Part shown: one piece after another, positions 42,065-49,821 of the stretch
How the letters are laid out: each line of letters begins with the position of its first letter
Position numbering within the stretch: the first letter of the stretch is position 1
Assembly (NCBI GenBank): GCA_002305635.1
Contig: DBPR01000019.1
Coordinates: 93,347 to 157,346 of the forward strand
Source of the DNA: Anaerolineaceae bacterium UBA1415
Lineage (GTDB): Bacteria > Chloroflexota > Anaerolineae > Anaerolineales > Anaerolineaceae
Direction of reading: 5' to 3'
DNA length: 64,000 nucleotides
Program-made: the position numbers and the translations under genes
Notes under the pieces: generated by a model
The model's input: only the letters and a program-made list of their open reading frames with translations
What the model was told of the DNA's origin: nothing
The model's database searches: none

Positions 42065-43270
42065 TTATGGGATCAGGCTCGGCAGGATCGCGTAAAACTC
42101 GGTCGCCTTGACGACATCATCCAGCCTGACGCTGTCCATCACGGTATGGGCGGTCACCTCATCGCCAGGGCCAAAGCCGATCGATGGGATATTTGCCTTG
42201 CCAGCCCAATAAATACCGTTGGTGCTGAACGACCACTTGCCGGACGGCTCATATTCCAGACCGATCAGCTCGCGCGCCTTCAAACCAGCCTGAACCAAAT
42301 CGTGATCTTCGTCCAAAGCCCAGGCGGGGAAATACTTTTCGACCGGGAAGACAAAACCGGTATAAGAAGGTTCATCATAAAAGAGCGCTTCAACCGTCAC
42401 ACGTTCCTTGAACTGCGCCGGGATCAGGGCTTCCACCTGCGCGATGGCTTCTTCTTCGGTTTCACCAAAGGTCATGCGCCGATCAATGTAGATCACCGCC
42501 TCATCAGGAACAGCGTTGATGCTGGGGGTCTTGACTGTCATATCCGAAACCGTGATCTTGCCGTGACCCAGGAAGGGGTGATCACCCAAAGAAGGTTCGA
42601 GGTCGCGAATGCCTTCAATCACGGGCAAAAGCAGATAAATGGCATTGATGCCAACATGATTGCTGGCCGCGTGGGCGGAAACGCCCTTGGCCGTTACTTT
42701 CATTTCAATGCGGCCCTTGTGTCCGCGGTAGACCAGCATTTTGGTCGGCTCGCCGATGACCACAAAATCGGGCTTGATACCCGGGTCAACTTCGACAAAA
42801 GTATTCGGGGCGATACCATCGCACCATTCTTCCATATTGCCGAAATACCAGGCCGTCCAACCGTCCAGCAAACCCAGATCACGGGCAAAGGACATGCCGT
42901 AGACCATGCCGGGGGTGGAACCTTTTTCATCGCAGGCCCCGCGGGCGTACAAAACGCCGTCTTCAACTTTGCCCTCAAAGGGGTCCCACTGCCATTCTTC
43001 AGGATCACCGACGCCGACCGTATCAATGTGCGAGTCGAAGACGATCGTGCGCGGGCCGTTGCCGATGCGTCCTAAAATGTTGCCCATTTTGTCAAAACGC
43101 ACTTCGTCAAATCCTAATTTGCGCATTTCTTCGGCAATGCGCTCGCCAACTGGCCCGATCAAGGATTCGTAGCTGGGGATGGCGCAGATCTCACGCATGA
43201 AGCGAACGATATCTTCCCTTTTTTCCTCTGTTTTTTGTTGAATTTCGCTGATGATCTCTTGTGGAAGCAT
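42065..43270 (-). CDS. M20-family amidohydrolase, YgeY-like
   Basis: A 401-residue M20 metallopeptidase/deacylase. The zinc-binding segments are VFDSHIDTVGVG near residue 80, YARGACDEKGSTPGM near 112 and GNMEEWCDGIAPN near 145; VIGEPTKMLVYRGHKGR and TAHTVMDSVRLDDVVKA follow. The sequence fits the YgeY group, linked in other bacteria to YgeW and selenium-dependent purine catabolism. AAGGAG precedes the ATG. Alternatives are an acetylcitrulline or acetylornithine deacetylase, given the neighbouring carbamoyltransferase. Confidence 0.85.
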   Translation of the reverse strand: MLPQEIISEIQQKTEEKREDIVRFMREICAIPSYESLIGPVGERIAEEMRKLGFDEVRFDKMGNILGRIGNGPRTIVFDSHIDTVGVGDPEEWQWDPFEGKVEDGVLYARGACDEKGSTPGMVYGMSFARDLGLLDGWTAWYFGNMEEWCDGIAPNTFVEVDPGIKPDFVVIGEPTKMLVYRGHKGRIEMKVTAKGVSAHAASNHVGINAIYLLLPVIEGIRDLEPSLGDHPFLGHGKITVSDMTVKTPSINAVPDEAVIYIDRRMTFGETEEEAIAQVEALIPAQFKERVTVEALFYDEPSYTGFVFPVEKYFPAWALDEDHDLVQAGLKARELIGLEYEPSGKWSFSTNGIYWAGKANIPSIGFGPGDEVTAHTVMDSVRLDDVVKATEFYAILPSLIP

Positions 43271-43369
43271 TTTTCTCCTTTTTTATCCTTTGTTTTCTTT
43301 GGATGTGGATAGATTATAATTAGTTAAACAAAACCCTTGGTTCATTATTTTTAAGATAAGTGAGTAAAC

Positions 43370-44404
43370 ATGGATATCTTATCATCGAAAACACTTACAG
43401 GCAATTTATTCAGAAAGCCCGAACTCAACTGGGGCATTCTCGGCACCGCCCGCATCAACGGGAAGGCCATTCCAGCCATTCAGAACGCCAAACATAACAA
43501 TGTGGTGGCAATCGCCAGCCGTGAGCTAACCCGCGCGCGCAGCTTTGCCGATAAAGTCGGCGTGCCGGTCGCCTATGGCAGCTATGACGATCTGCTGCGC
43601 GATGTCAACGTCCACGCGGTTTATATCCCTCTGCCCAATCACGAACACATGCCCTGGACGATCAAAGCCCTGCAGGCTGGCAAACATGTGCTGGTTGAAA
43701 AGCCCTTCGCCCTGAACGCGGATGAAGCCCAGCAGATGGTCGGGACTGCCATTGAAAAATCGCTGGTGTTAATGGAAAACTTTATGTACCGCCACCACCC
43801 GCGTATTCCGAAAGCCATTGAGATGATCAAAAAGGGCGAGATCGGGAAGGTGCGCTTTATCCAAAACAGCTTTACGTTTCCGCTCGAAAACCCGGATGAC
43901 TTCCGCCTGGTACCGGGGATGGGCGGCGGCGCGCTGTATGACCTTGGCTGTTATTGTGTTAATTTCCAACGCCTGATGCTCGGGCGCGAACCGATCGCCG
44001 TTCAGGCGCGCTATCACGAAGGCGGTTCGGGAGTCGACCTGCAAATGCTTGCCACTCTCGATTATGGCGATCAGATCTATGGCACTTTCGAGGTGGCTTT
44101 CAATGCTACCCGCCAGCAATTTGCCCGCATCGTTGGAACCGAAGGCATCATGACCCTCGACTGGCCTTTCAACCAGGACAATAAAGGGGTTTCGATCCTG
44201 GTGGAGCGCGGCGATGACCACACCAGGACAAACTACCGCAGCGAAAACACCTATCAAAACCTGATCGAGCATTTTTATCAGGTCGCGGTTCGGAAAGAAA
44301 AACCGCTTTATCCCCTCGCCGACGCGGTCAAAAACATGGTCGTGATCGACGCCCTCTTCCAGTCCGCGATCGAAGATGGAAAGTTAATAACCTTAGCAAA
44401 ATAA
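43370..44404 (+). CDS. Gfo/Idh/MocA-family oxidoreductase
   Basis: A 344-residue NAD(P)-dependent dehydrogenase. The Rossmann fold begins LNWGILGTARINGKAIPA, the conserved EKP is in HVLVEKPFALNADEAQQM, and the catalytic domain has MENFMYRHHPRIPKA and GGGALYDLGCYCVNFQR. Substrates in this family are usually sugars or polyols; the specific one is unknown. It stands alone, divergent from the M20 gene and followed by a repeat-filled gap. Confidence 0.88.
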   Translation: MDILSSKTLTGNLFRKPELNWGILGTARINGKAIPAIQNAKHNNVVAIASRELTRARSFADKVGVPVAYGSYDDLLRDVNVHAVYIPLPNHEHMPWTIKALQAGKHVLVEKPFALNADEAQQMVGTAIEKSLVLMENFMYRHHPRIPKAIEMIKKGEIGKVRFIQNSFTFPLENPDDFRLVPGMGGGALYDLGCYCVNFQRLMLGREPIAVQARYHEGGSGVDLQMLATLDYGDQIYGTFEVAFNATRQQFARIVGTEGIMTLDWPFNQDNKGVSILVERGDDHTRTNYRSENTYQNLIEHFYQVAVRKEKPLYPLADAVKNMVVIDALFQSAIEDGKLITLAK

Positions 44405-44416
44405 CAGGACAAGTAG

Positions 44417-44655
44417 AATGTACGGACGGGGCCTGTGCCCGCGAAGCAGGGTATCAGCCCCGTCGGCGACCTCTGCATATCAAAGCCTCTGTCTTCATTA
44501 CAAGGTTTTGATTGAATTACCCACGGATGGGGCCGAGCCCCATCCTTACTGTTGGGGTTTGATATCACAAATGTTCTGATTTGTTCAAACCTTTTATCGG
44601 TTAACACCCTGTACGGACGGGGCTTGTCCCCGTCCGCTGCCTCTTCATATCAAAT
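44417..44655 (+). repeat. Composite dispersed repeat (three palindromic modules)
   Basis: Module 1 starts TGTACGGACGGGG at 44420 and runs to ACAAGGTTTTGATTG. Module 2 is inverted (GGATGGGG at 44525 to CCCCATCC at 44539-44546). Module 3 is TGTACGGACGGGG at 44610 to CCCCGTCCGCTGCC and CATATCAAA. Modules 2-3 and their spacer match the 27.9-28.1 kb copy. Module 1 contains an insertion (GTGCCCGCGAAGCAGG). No gene is seen in 44405-44727. Confidence 0.75.
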
Positions 44656-44681
44656 TTTTCGTCTCCAATTTTCATGAAAAG

Positions 44682-44716
44682 AACAAGCCCCTCTTGCGAA
44701 GGGCTTGTTTGTTTTT
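44682..44716. terminator. Bidirectional terminator
   Basis: AACAAGCCC (44682-44690) pairs with GGGCTTGTT (44701-44709), followed on the plus strand by TGTTTTTT. It lies between convergent genes and can serve both. Confidence 0.75.
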
Positions 44717-44727
44717 TACGTCGAATC

Positions 44728-45468
44728 CTAAGGATTCGGTGTGCTCGTCCGGGTTGGGGTTGCACTCGGAATCGGAGTAGCGATATTTACCGGGATTTTC
44801 AGGAGATCGCCAACGTTCAGCAGTGATGTCTCACTCAATAATGGGGTGATGCGGTTGGCTGTCCGATAGCGATTTGTCTCGGCGATGATCTGCGGGATCG
44901 TAGAACGGAAGAACCGTGTGATTGTAATCCAGTTCGCTCCGGATTCAACATAGTAGTCGATGATCGTACCAGGAGTGAGATCGGTAGGAACCGGCGTTGA
45001 GGTCGGCATTTCCTGCCAGCTCGGTGGCACCTTGATGACCTGACCTTCGCGAATAATGCAGGGTTCACCCAAACCAATACCGTTGACATAAAACAGCATG
45101 TCCAGGCTGACATCAAACTTCACCGCCACATCATAACAGGTAAAATCCTCAGCCTGCACGATATAATCAAAAGGCCCGTCCAGCGTTGGAGTGGGGGTAA
45201 TGGTGGGCGTCTCGGTCGGTGTGCTCGTGATCGTCGCCGTATTGGTTGGGGTCACCGGGGTTGGCGTAAAGGTCATGGTTGGCGTGGGAGTTTTGGTGCT
45301 GAACAGCGAAATTCCTCCGCCGTCACCTAAAACACCTGTCGCCCACAGGACGATCAGCACCAGGCCAATCAGAACCAGCAAGGCTGCCAGCGCGATAAGG
45401 ATTGACTTATTACTTCGTCGTTTTTTTCGGTAGGAAGATAATAAACTTCCGGAACTTTTCTTTGCCAT
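44728..45468 (-). CDS. Membrane-anchored protein with two LysM-like domains
   Basis: A 246-residue protein. A basic N-terminus (KKRRSNK) and membrane segment (about 24-45) are followed by a Thr/Pro-rich linker (about 58-98). A LysM domain lies at about 103-150 (DYIVQAEDFTCYDVAVKFDV, with IREGQVIKVP at its end), then a second LysM-like repeat at about 168-235 ending NVGDLLKIPV. Probably anchored outside the membrane and binding peptidoglycan or related glycans. AAGGAAGG precedes the ATG. Related in design to the LysM protein at 63.4 kb. Confidence 0.82.
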   Translation of the reverse strand: MAKKSSGSLLSSYRKKRRSNKSILIALAALLVLIGLVLIVLWATGVLGDGGGISLFSTKTPTPTMTFTPTPVTPTNTATITSTPTETPTITPTPTLDGPFDYIVQAEDFTCYDVAVKFDVSLDMLFYVNGIGLGEPCIIREGQVIKVPPSWQEMPTSTPVPTDLTPGTIIDYYVESGANWITITRFFRSTIPQIIAETNRYRTANRITPLLSETSLLNVGDLLKIPVNIATPIPSATPTRTSTPNP

Positions 45469-45633
45469 AATTTCCTTCCTTTTAATATATGCAGAAGCAG
45501 AAAGGTATATTCCCTGAGTTAGATTTCAGTTAATTTCACTTCAAGTATACCATTTTTGAGCATTGTCAAGAAAAGCTCGCCATGATCTCAAATCCTGCGT
45601 TCTATCCATGGACAAGATCAGGAAAACAATGCT

Positions 45634-46446
45634 TTATCCCTCAGCTTTGCGGCGCAATTCTTCTTCCACGATCTGGATGCCGCCTGAGGAGCCGATGCGG
45701 TTCGCTCCAGCCGCGACCATCCGAACAGCATCCTCATAGGTACGAATGCCGCCCGCGGCTTTAACGCCCATCTCGGAGCCGACCACGCCGCGCATCAAAG
45801 CCACATCCTCGACCGTCGCTCCGCCAATGGAAAGACCGGTGGAAGTTTTCACAAAATCAGCTCCGGCTTCTTTCACCAACAAACAGGCGGTAACCTTTTC
45901 ATCTTCGGTCAGCAGGCAGGTCTCGATGATCACTTTCACGATCGCCCCTCCCGCATGCGCAGCCATTACAACACCCTGAATATCGCGCGCGACAGCGGCC
46001 AGGTTCCCGGCTTTCAATTCGCCGATGTTCATGACCATGTCAACTTCAACCGCGCCATCCTTAACAGCCCGTTTTGTCTCACTGATCTTGGTCTTGGTCG
46101 CCATGGCGCCCATGGGGAATCCAACGACACCGCAGGTCTTCACCTGGCTGCCGGCTAAGACGCGCTTGCAGTGTTTGACCCAATAGCCATTCACGCACAC
46201 CGCCCCAAAGCCGTAATCCAGCGCTTCCTGGCAGAGTTTGTTGATCTGTGTAACGGTCGCGTCTGCCTTGAGCAGGGTGTGATCGATCATTTTCGCCAGC
46301 TCGCTTTGCCCTTGGCGCTCTGGGTTCAGATTCTGGGAAAAAACGCGCCTGATGCGACCTTTTTGGTCAAAAACCGTCGTAATTTTCTTGTCTTTATATC
46401 CTGATACTTTCTCACTGTTTTGAGAAACTTTTTTCTGTTCGCTCAT
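45634..46446 (-). CDS. deoC: Deoxyribose-phosphate aldolase
   Basis: A 270-residue class I aldolase cleaving 2-deoxyribose 5-phosphate to acetaldehyde and glyceraldehyde 3-phosphate. MIDHTLLKADAT opens the barrel, VDMVMNIGELKAG and VKVIIETCLLTEDE follow, the Schiff-base Lys is in ADFVKTSTGLSIGGAT, and the C-terminal KAAGGIRTYEDA carries the second Lys. The N-terminal ~45 residues (rich in Lys/Gln) extend beyond the usual bacterial enzyme. AGGAG precedes the ATG. Confidence 0.93.
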   Translation of the reverse strand: MSEQKKVSQNSEKVSGYKDKKITTVFDQKGRIRRVFSQNLNPERQGQSELAKMIDHTLLKADATVTQINKLCQEALDYGFGAVCVNGYWVKHCKRVLAGSQVKTCGVVGFPMGAMATKTKISETKRAVKDGAVEVDMVMNIGELKAGNLAAVARDIQGVVMAAHAGGAIVKVIIETCLLTEDEKVTACLLVKEAGADFVKTSTGLSIGGATVEDVALMRGVVGSEMGVKAAGGIRTYEDAVRMVAAGANRIGSSGGIQIVEEELRRKAEG

Positions 46447-46564
46447 ATATCACTCTCCTGTAATGATCTGTTTGCCCGCAAAACGCTTGCGGTTGGCATG
46501 GTTTGGTTTATGATTATGGAAAGGATCCTAAACCACCACGGAGATTAATCATAACGAAACTGCC

Positions 46565-47557
46565 ATGAAAAGTCCAGAATTAATGACCGCAACTGCCATC
46601 GCGCACCCCAACATTGCATTTATCAAGTACTGGGGGAACCGCGATGATGCCTTACGCCTGCCCTGCAACTCCTCCCTTTCCAGCAATCTGGCCGGGCTTG
46701 AAACGCGCACAACGGTTCTTTTTGACCCATCCTACACGGAAGATCGCTTTGTTCTGGCGGGAAAAGCGCAGGAAGGCGCTTCCTTAAAACGTGTGACTGA
46801 TTTTCTGGACCTGGTAAGAAATCTGGCGCGGCATGATATCTACGCGCAAGTGGACAGCGCGAATAACTTCCCCGCCGGAGCTGGAATTGCCTCTTCTGCT
46901 TCAGCCTTTGCCGCCCTGGCGCTGGCTGCCTCAACCGCGATTGGATTGAAGCTCTCCGAAAGCCAGCTTTCCCGGCTCGCCCGACGCGGTTCCGGCTCTG
47001 CCAGCCGTTCCATCCCGAACGGTTTTGTCCAGTGGCAGGCTGGGGAAGGCGACGCGGACTCTTTCGCTTACTCGATCGCGCCCGCCGATCATTGGGAACT
47101 CATCGACCTGATCTGCGTGCTCGACAGCGGGCACAAAACGGTCGGTTCAACCGCCGGTCATGCCCTGGCTCACACTTCGCCCTTACACGCTTTGCGTCAG
47201 GAACGCGTCTCGGAACGGGTCGAACTTTGCCGCAAAGCCATTCTCGAGCGGGATTTTGCCCTTTTCGCGGAGCTTGTTGAGGAAGATTCTGAATTCATGC
47301 ACGCGGTCATGCGCACCAGCACTCCTCCGCTGGTCTATTGGCTGTCCGAGACCGAGATCATCCTCTGGCAGGTCAAGCAGTGGCGCAAAGCAGGCCGCGC
47401 GCTCTGCTGCACGGTCGACGCCGGCCCGAATGTACACGTCCTGACGCTTAAAAATGAAGTTGATTGGGCGCTGCAGGAACTTGGCAAGCTCCCTGGTGTC
47501 AAACAGATCTATCAGGCTGGGGTTGGTCAAGGCGCGCGGCTTGTTGATGAAAAATAA
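46565..47557 (+). CDS. Diphosphomevalonate or phosphomevalonate decarboxylase
   Basis: A 330-residue GHMP-family decarboxylase of the mevalonate route to isoprenoids. It opens ATAIAHPNIAFIKYWGNRD; the Lys found after KYWG in most diphosphomevalonate decarboxylases is Asn. The ATP-binding loop is FPAGAGIASSASAFAALAL, RRGSGSASRSIPNGFV follows, and the catalytic Asp is in CCTVDAGPNVHV. Some Chloroflexota use a phosphomevalonate decarboxylase plus isopentenyl phosphate kinase instead of the classical enzyme, so either specificity is possible. No other mevalonate genes are in the window. Confidence 0.85.
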   Translation: MKSPELMTATAIAHPNIAFIKYWGNRDDALRLPCNSSLSSNLAGLETRTTVLFDPSYTEDRFVLAGKAQEGASLKRVTDFLDLVRNLARHDIYAQVDSANNFPAGAGIASSASAFAALALAASTAIGLKLSESQLSRLARRGSGSASRSIPNGFVQWQAGEGDADSFAYSIAPADHWELIDLICVLDSGHKTVGSTAGHALAHTSPLHALRQERVSERVELCRKAILERDFALFAELVEEDSEFMHAVMRTSTPPLVYWLSETEIILWQVKQWRKAGRALCCTVDAGPNVHVLTLKNEVDWALQELGKLPGVKQIYQAGVGQGARLVDEK

Positions 47558-47639
47558 TTGACGAAAGATCGTCCTTGCGCACCTTTGGCTGCCGATGTAG
47601 TGGTGGACATGGGTGTCCGTCCATTTTTATGCCCAACAA

Positions 47640-47813
47640 TTAAAGGAAGATCAGGCTGAAAATGCCGAGGATCAGGAGGAATGACAGTATCTTTCCCAGG
47701 AAAATATGATCCGCGCGCAGGGCAAGATACAAGAAAACGGTAATGATCGCTTCCAGGGCGAAGATGGCGACCTGGAGGCGGAATTTCTGGCTGGGGTTGA
47801 GGTTAAATTTCAT
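47640..47813 (-). CDS. 57-residue membrane protein coupled to lactate permease
   Basis: A short reading frame encoding MKFNLNPSQKFRL followed by two hydrophobic segments (VAIFALEAIITVFLYLAL and ILSFLLILGIFSLIFL). Its ATG (47813) overlaps the permease stop codon by 4 bp (ATGA), a typical coupled arrangement. Such small proteins often assist a transporter. No homologue is recognised. The tight overlap, clean start and membrane profile make it more likely a real gene than chance. Confidence 0.6.
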   Translation of the reverse strand: MKFNLNPSQKFRLQVAIFALEAIITVFLYLALRADHIFLGKILSFLLILGIFSLIFL

Positions 47814-49375
47814 GCTCCCGCTCCCATGAAGAACGCCCAGAGGAACATCGCGACCGCCGCCAAACTTATTAGCACAAGCAGCAGCGGCAGTAATTTACGC
47901 AAAACAATTCCCTCCTGGTTGGCTAGGCCAACTGTCGTGCAGCTGACGATCAATTTGGCAGGGGACATGACCGAAGCAAAAGACGCCCCGGCGTTTTGGC
48001 CAGCCAAAATGAGCGGCACGCTCAGATTCAGCAATTGGGCAGACTCTTTTTGGATAACGCCAAAAAGAATGTTGCTGTTGGAGTTTGAACCCGTCAGGAA
48101 GGCGCCCAGCGCGCCCAAAAAAGGCGAAACGGCGGGGTAGAGGCTGCGGTTGATCGCCTCGCTGATCCCGCGGGCGATCAGGCTGGTCATGCCGGTATGG
48201 GTCATGATGGTGGAAACACCCACCATCGTGATGACGCCCAGGCTGGCACCAATGGCGCTGTGTGTTAGCCGACTGAGAATCCGGCGCAGTGCGCCCACTT
48301 TGAAGTACCCCTTAAAATGGAAGATGAGAGAAGAGATCAGGATCGAATACATCAAAACCGAACCCGGGTGGGAAAAGAACCTGATCGGGTCTGATTGCTG
48401 CGCCGGGGTAACAAGCCCAAGATCGCTGACCACTTCCGGATAGCCAAGGGAAAACTGCGCCCGCGAAAGAAATTGATTGAGCGGTTTGATCAGGATGATC
48501 AGAAAACCAATGCCAACCAATAGGATGTAGGGTATGATGGTCAGGAGGAAGCTTTGCTTGTTTTCCATTGGGCTGGCTGGATCAGCCTTGCCGCGATAGG
48601 CTGGCAGGCGGGTGATCAGGAACATGGTCAGCAAGCCCATCAACGAGGGGCCGATCGAGCCAAGCGACCAAAGCCCGTTTGTGACCAGGACCCAAAGCGT
48701 GAGGGACATCACGGCGCTGATGGTGAGGATGGCGGGCATGGTCTTCAACAGGCTTTTCCAGCCAGTGCTGAGAACGGTGATGATGCCGGCGATCGGGACG
48801 TGAGAGAGCGCGAAGAAGGCTGCCGCGTAAGGGGCGATCTGGATACCGGGGACCGCGGTGACGCTGATGAGGCTTTCATAGGCGGACGCCATTGAGCCGA
48901 AGGCGACCGCCCAGCTGTGCCCAATGGCGGTCAGAACCACCGCGAGGATGGGACTGAAGCCCAGGCTGACGAGGATCGGCGCGCAAACGGCGACCGGAAC
49001 GCCAAATCCGCCCATGCCTTGCAAAAAAGAAGTGAGCAGGAAGGCGATGGTGAGCACCTGCAGGCTGCGGTCGCTGGAAAGGTGGGGGATCGCCTCGCTG
49101 ATCATGCGGATGGCGCCGACTTCGTTCGCCAGGCTGTAGAGCAAAAGCGCGCCCCAGATGATGTAGAGCAGGTTGAAGGAGAGGAACAGCGATTTGACCT
49201 GCGACCAGGCGAGGATCTTCCAGGTGCCGCCAAAAAAAACCACACTGACGATCACAGTCACGATCCAACTGGCGGCGCTGGAACGCATCCCTCCCCATTT
49301 AAAGGCAAGCATAAGAACCATGACCGTCAGGATGGGGAGAAAGGCCAGCAGCCAGGATAGCGGTGTCAGTTCCAT
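47810..49375 (-). CDS. L-lactate permease family transporter
   Basis: A 521-residue LctP-family permease with about 12-14 membrane segments. Characteristic blocks include SFLQGMGGFGVPVAVCAPIL near residue 115, IGHSWAVAFGSMASAYE near 150, GVSTIMTHTGMTSLIARGIS near 405 and GALGAFLTGSNSNSNILFG near 435. It likely imports lactate or glycolate with protons. TATAAT at 49385-49390 ends 9 nt before the ATG with no Shine-Dalgarno. Coupled to a 57-residue membrane protein downstream. Confidence 0.85.
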   Translation of the reverse strand: MELTPLSWLLAFLPILTVMVLMLAFKWGGMRSSAASWIVTVIVSVVFFGGTWKILAWSQVKSLFLSFNLLYIIWGALLLYSLANEVGAIRMISEAIPHLSSDRSLQVLTIAFLLTSFLQGMGGFGVPVAVCAPILVSLGFSPILAVVLTAIGHSWAVAFGSMASAYESLISVTAVPGIQIAPYAAAFFALSHVPIAGIITVLSTGWKSLLKTMPAILTISAVMSLTLWVLVTNGLWSLGSIGPSLMGLLTMFLITRLPAYRGKADPASPMENKQSFLLTIIPYILLVGIGFLIILIKPLNQFLSRAQFSLGYPEVVSDLGLVTPAQQSDPIRFFSHPGSVLMYSILISSLIFHFKGYFKVGALRRILSRLTHSAIGASLGVITMVGVSTIMTHTGMTSLIARGISEAINRSLYPAVSPFLGALGAFLTGSNSNSNILFGVIQKESAQLLNLSVPLILAGQNAGASFASVMSPAKLIVSCTTVGLANQEGIVLRKLLPLLLVLISLAAVAMFLWAFFMGAGA

Positions 49376-49390
49376 ATTCCGGCTATTATA

Positions 49391-49821
49391 CGCCTGATGG
49401 GGATGAATGCAGGCATAGATTGCGTCATTTTATGATTGGCAGTGCCTACGGCTGGAGGGGTTGTGTTAACGTATTGATTCTTATATACGGGCGAACAAAT
49501 GTAGGCCGGATTGTGCAGCCTGCCCTTGGGTGCGTTTTTCAAGGGTTCAATCCGGCAAAGCCTGGAATCATTAAAAATCTCAGGGACAACGTTAGATCTG
49601 GTTTAATTTTCATTAGACTCGCAGATTTTCAAAGTAATCAAAGATGTATTAAAAAAGGGGTAAAACGTTACTTCTGGTGGTTTAGGTTGGAGGCCCCAAA
49701 CAACAAAAAATGAGATATTCACTATATCTCCATAGCTTTGATGGTGTCGTGGATGGGCATCAAGGTATAATTATTGATGAGTTAGTCACATTCTGTTTGT
49801 TTTCTCTTTGGAGGTTGAAAT
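49391..49821. other. Intergenic region upstream of the DUF262 gene
   Basis: About 430 bp without a supported gene. The last 150 bp become AT-rich, matching the following gene. A TATAAT lies at 49766-49771 with no good -35. No repeat of the tRNA-Leu 3' end, which could mark an integration site, is visible here. Confidence 0.5.
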
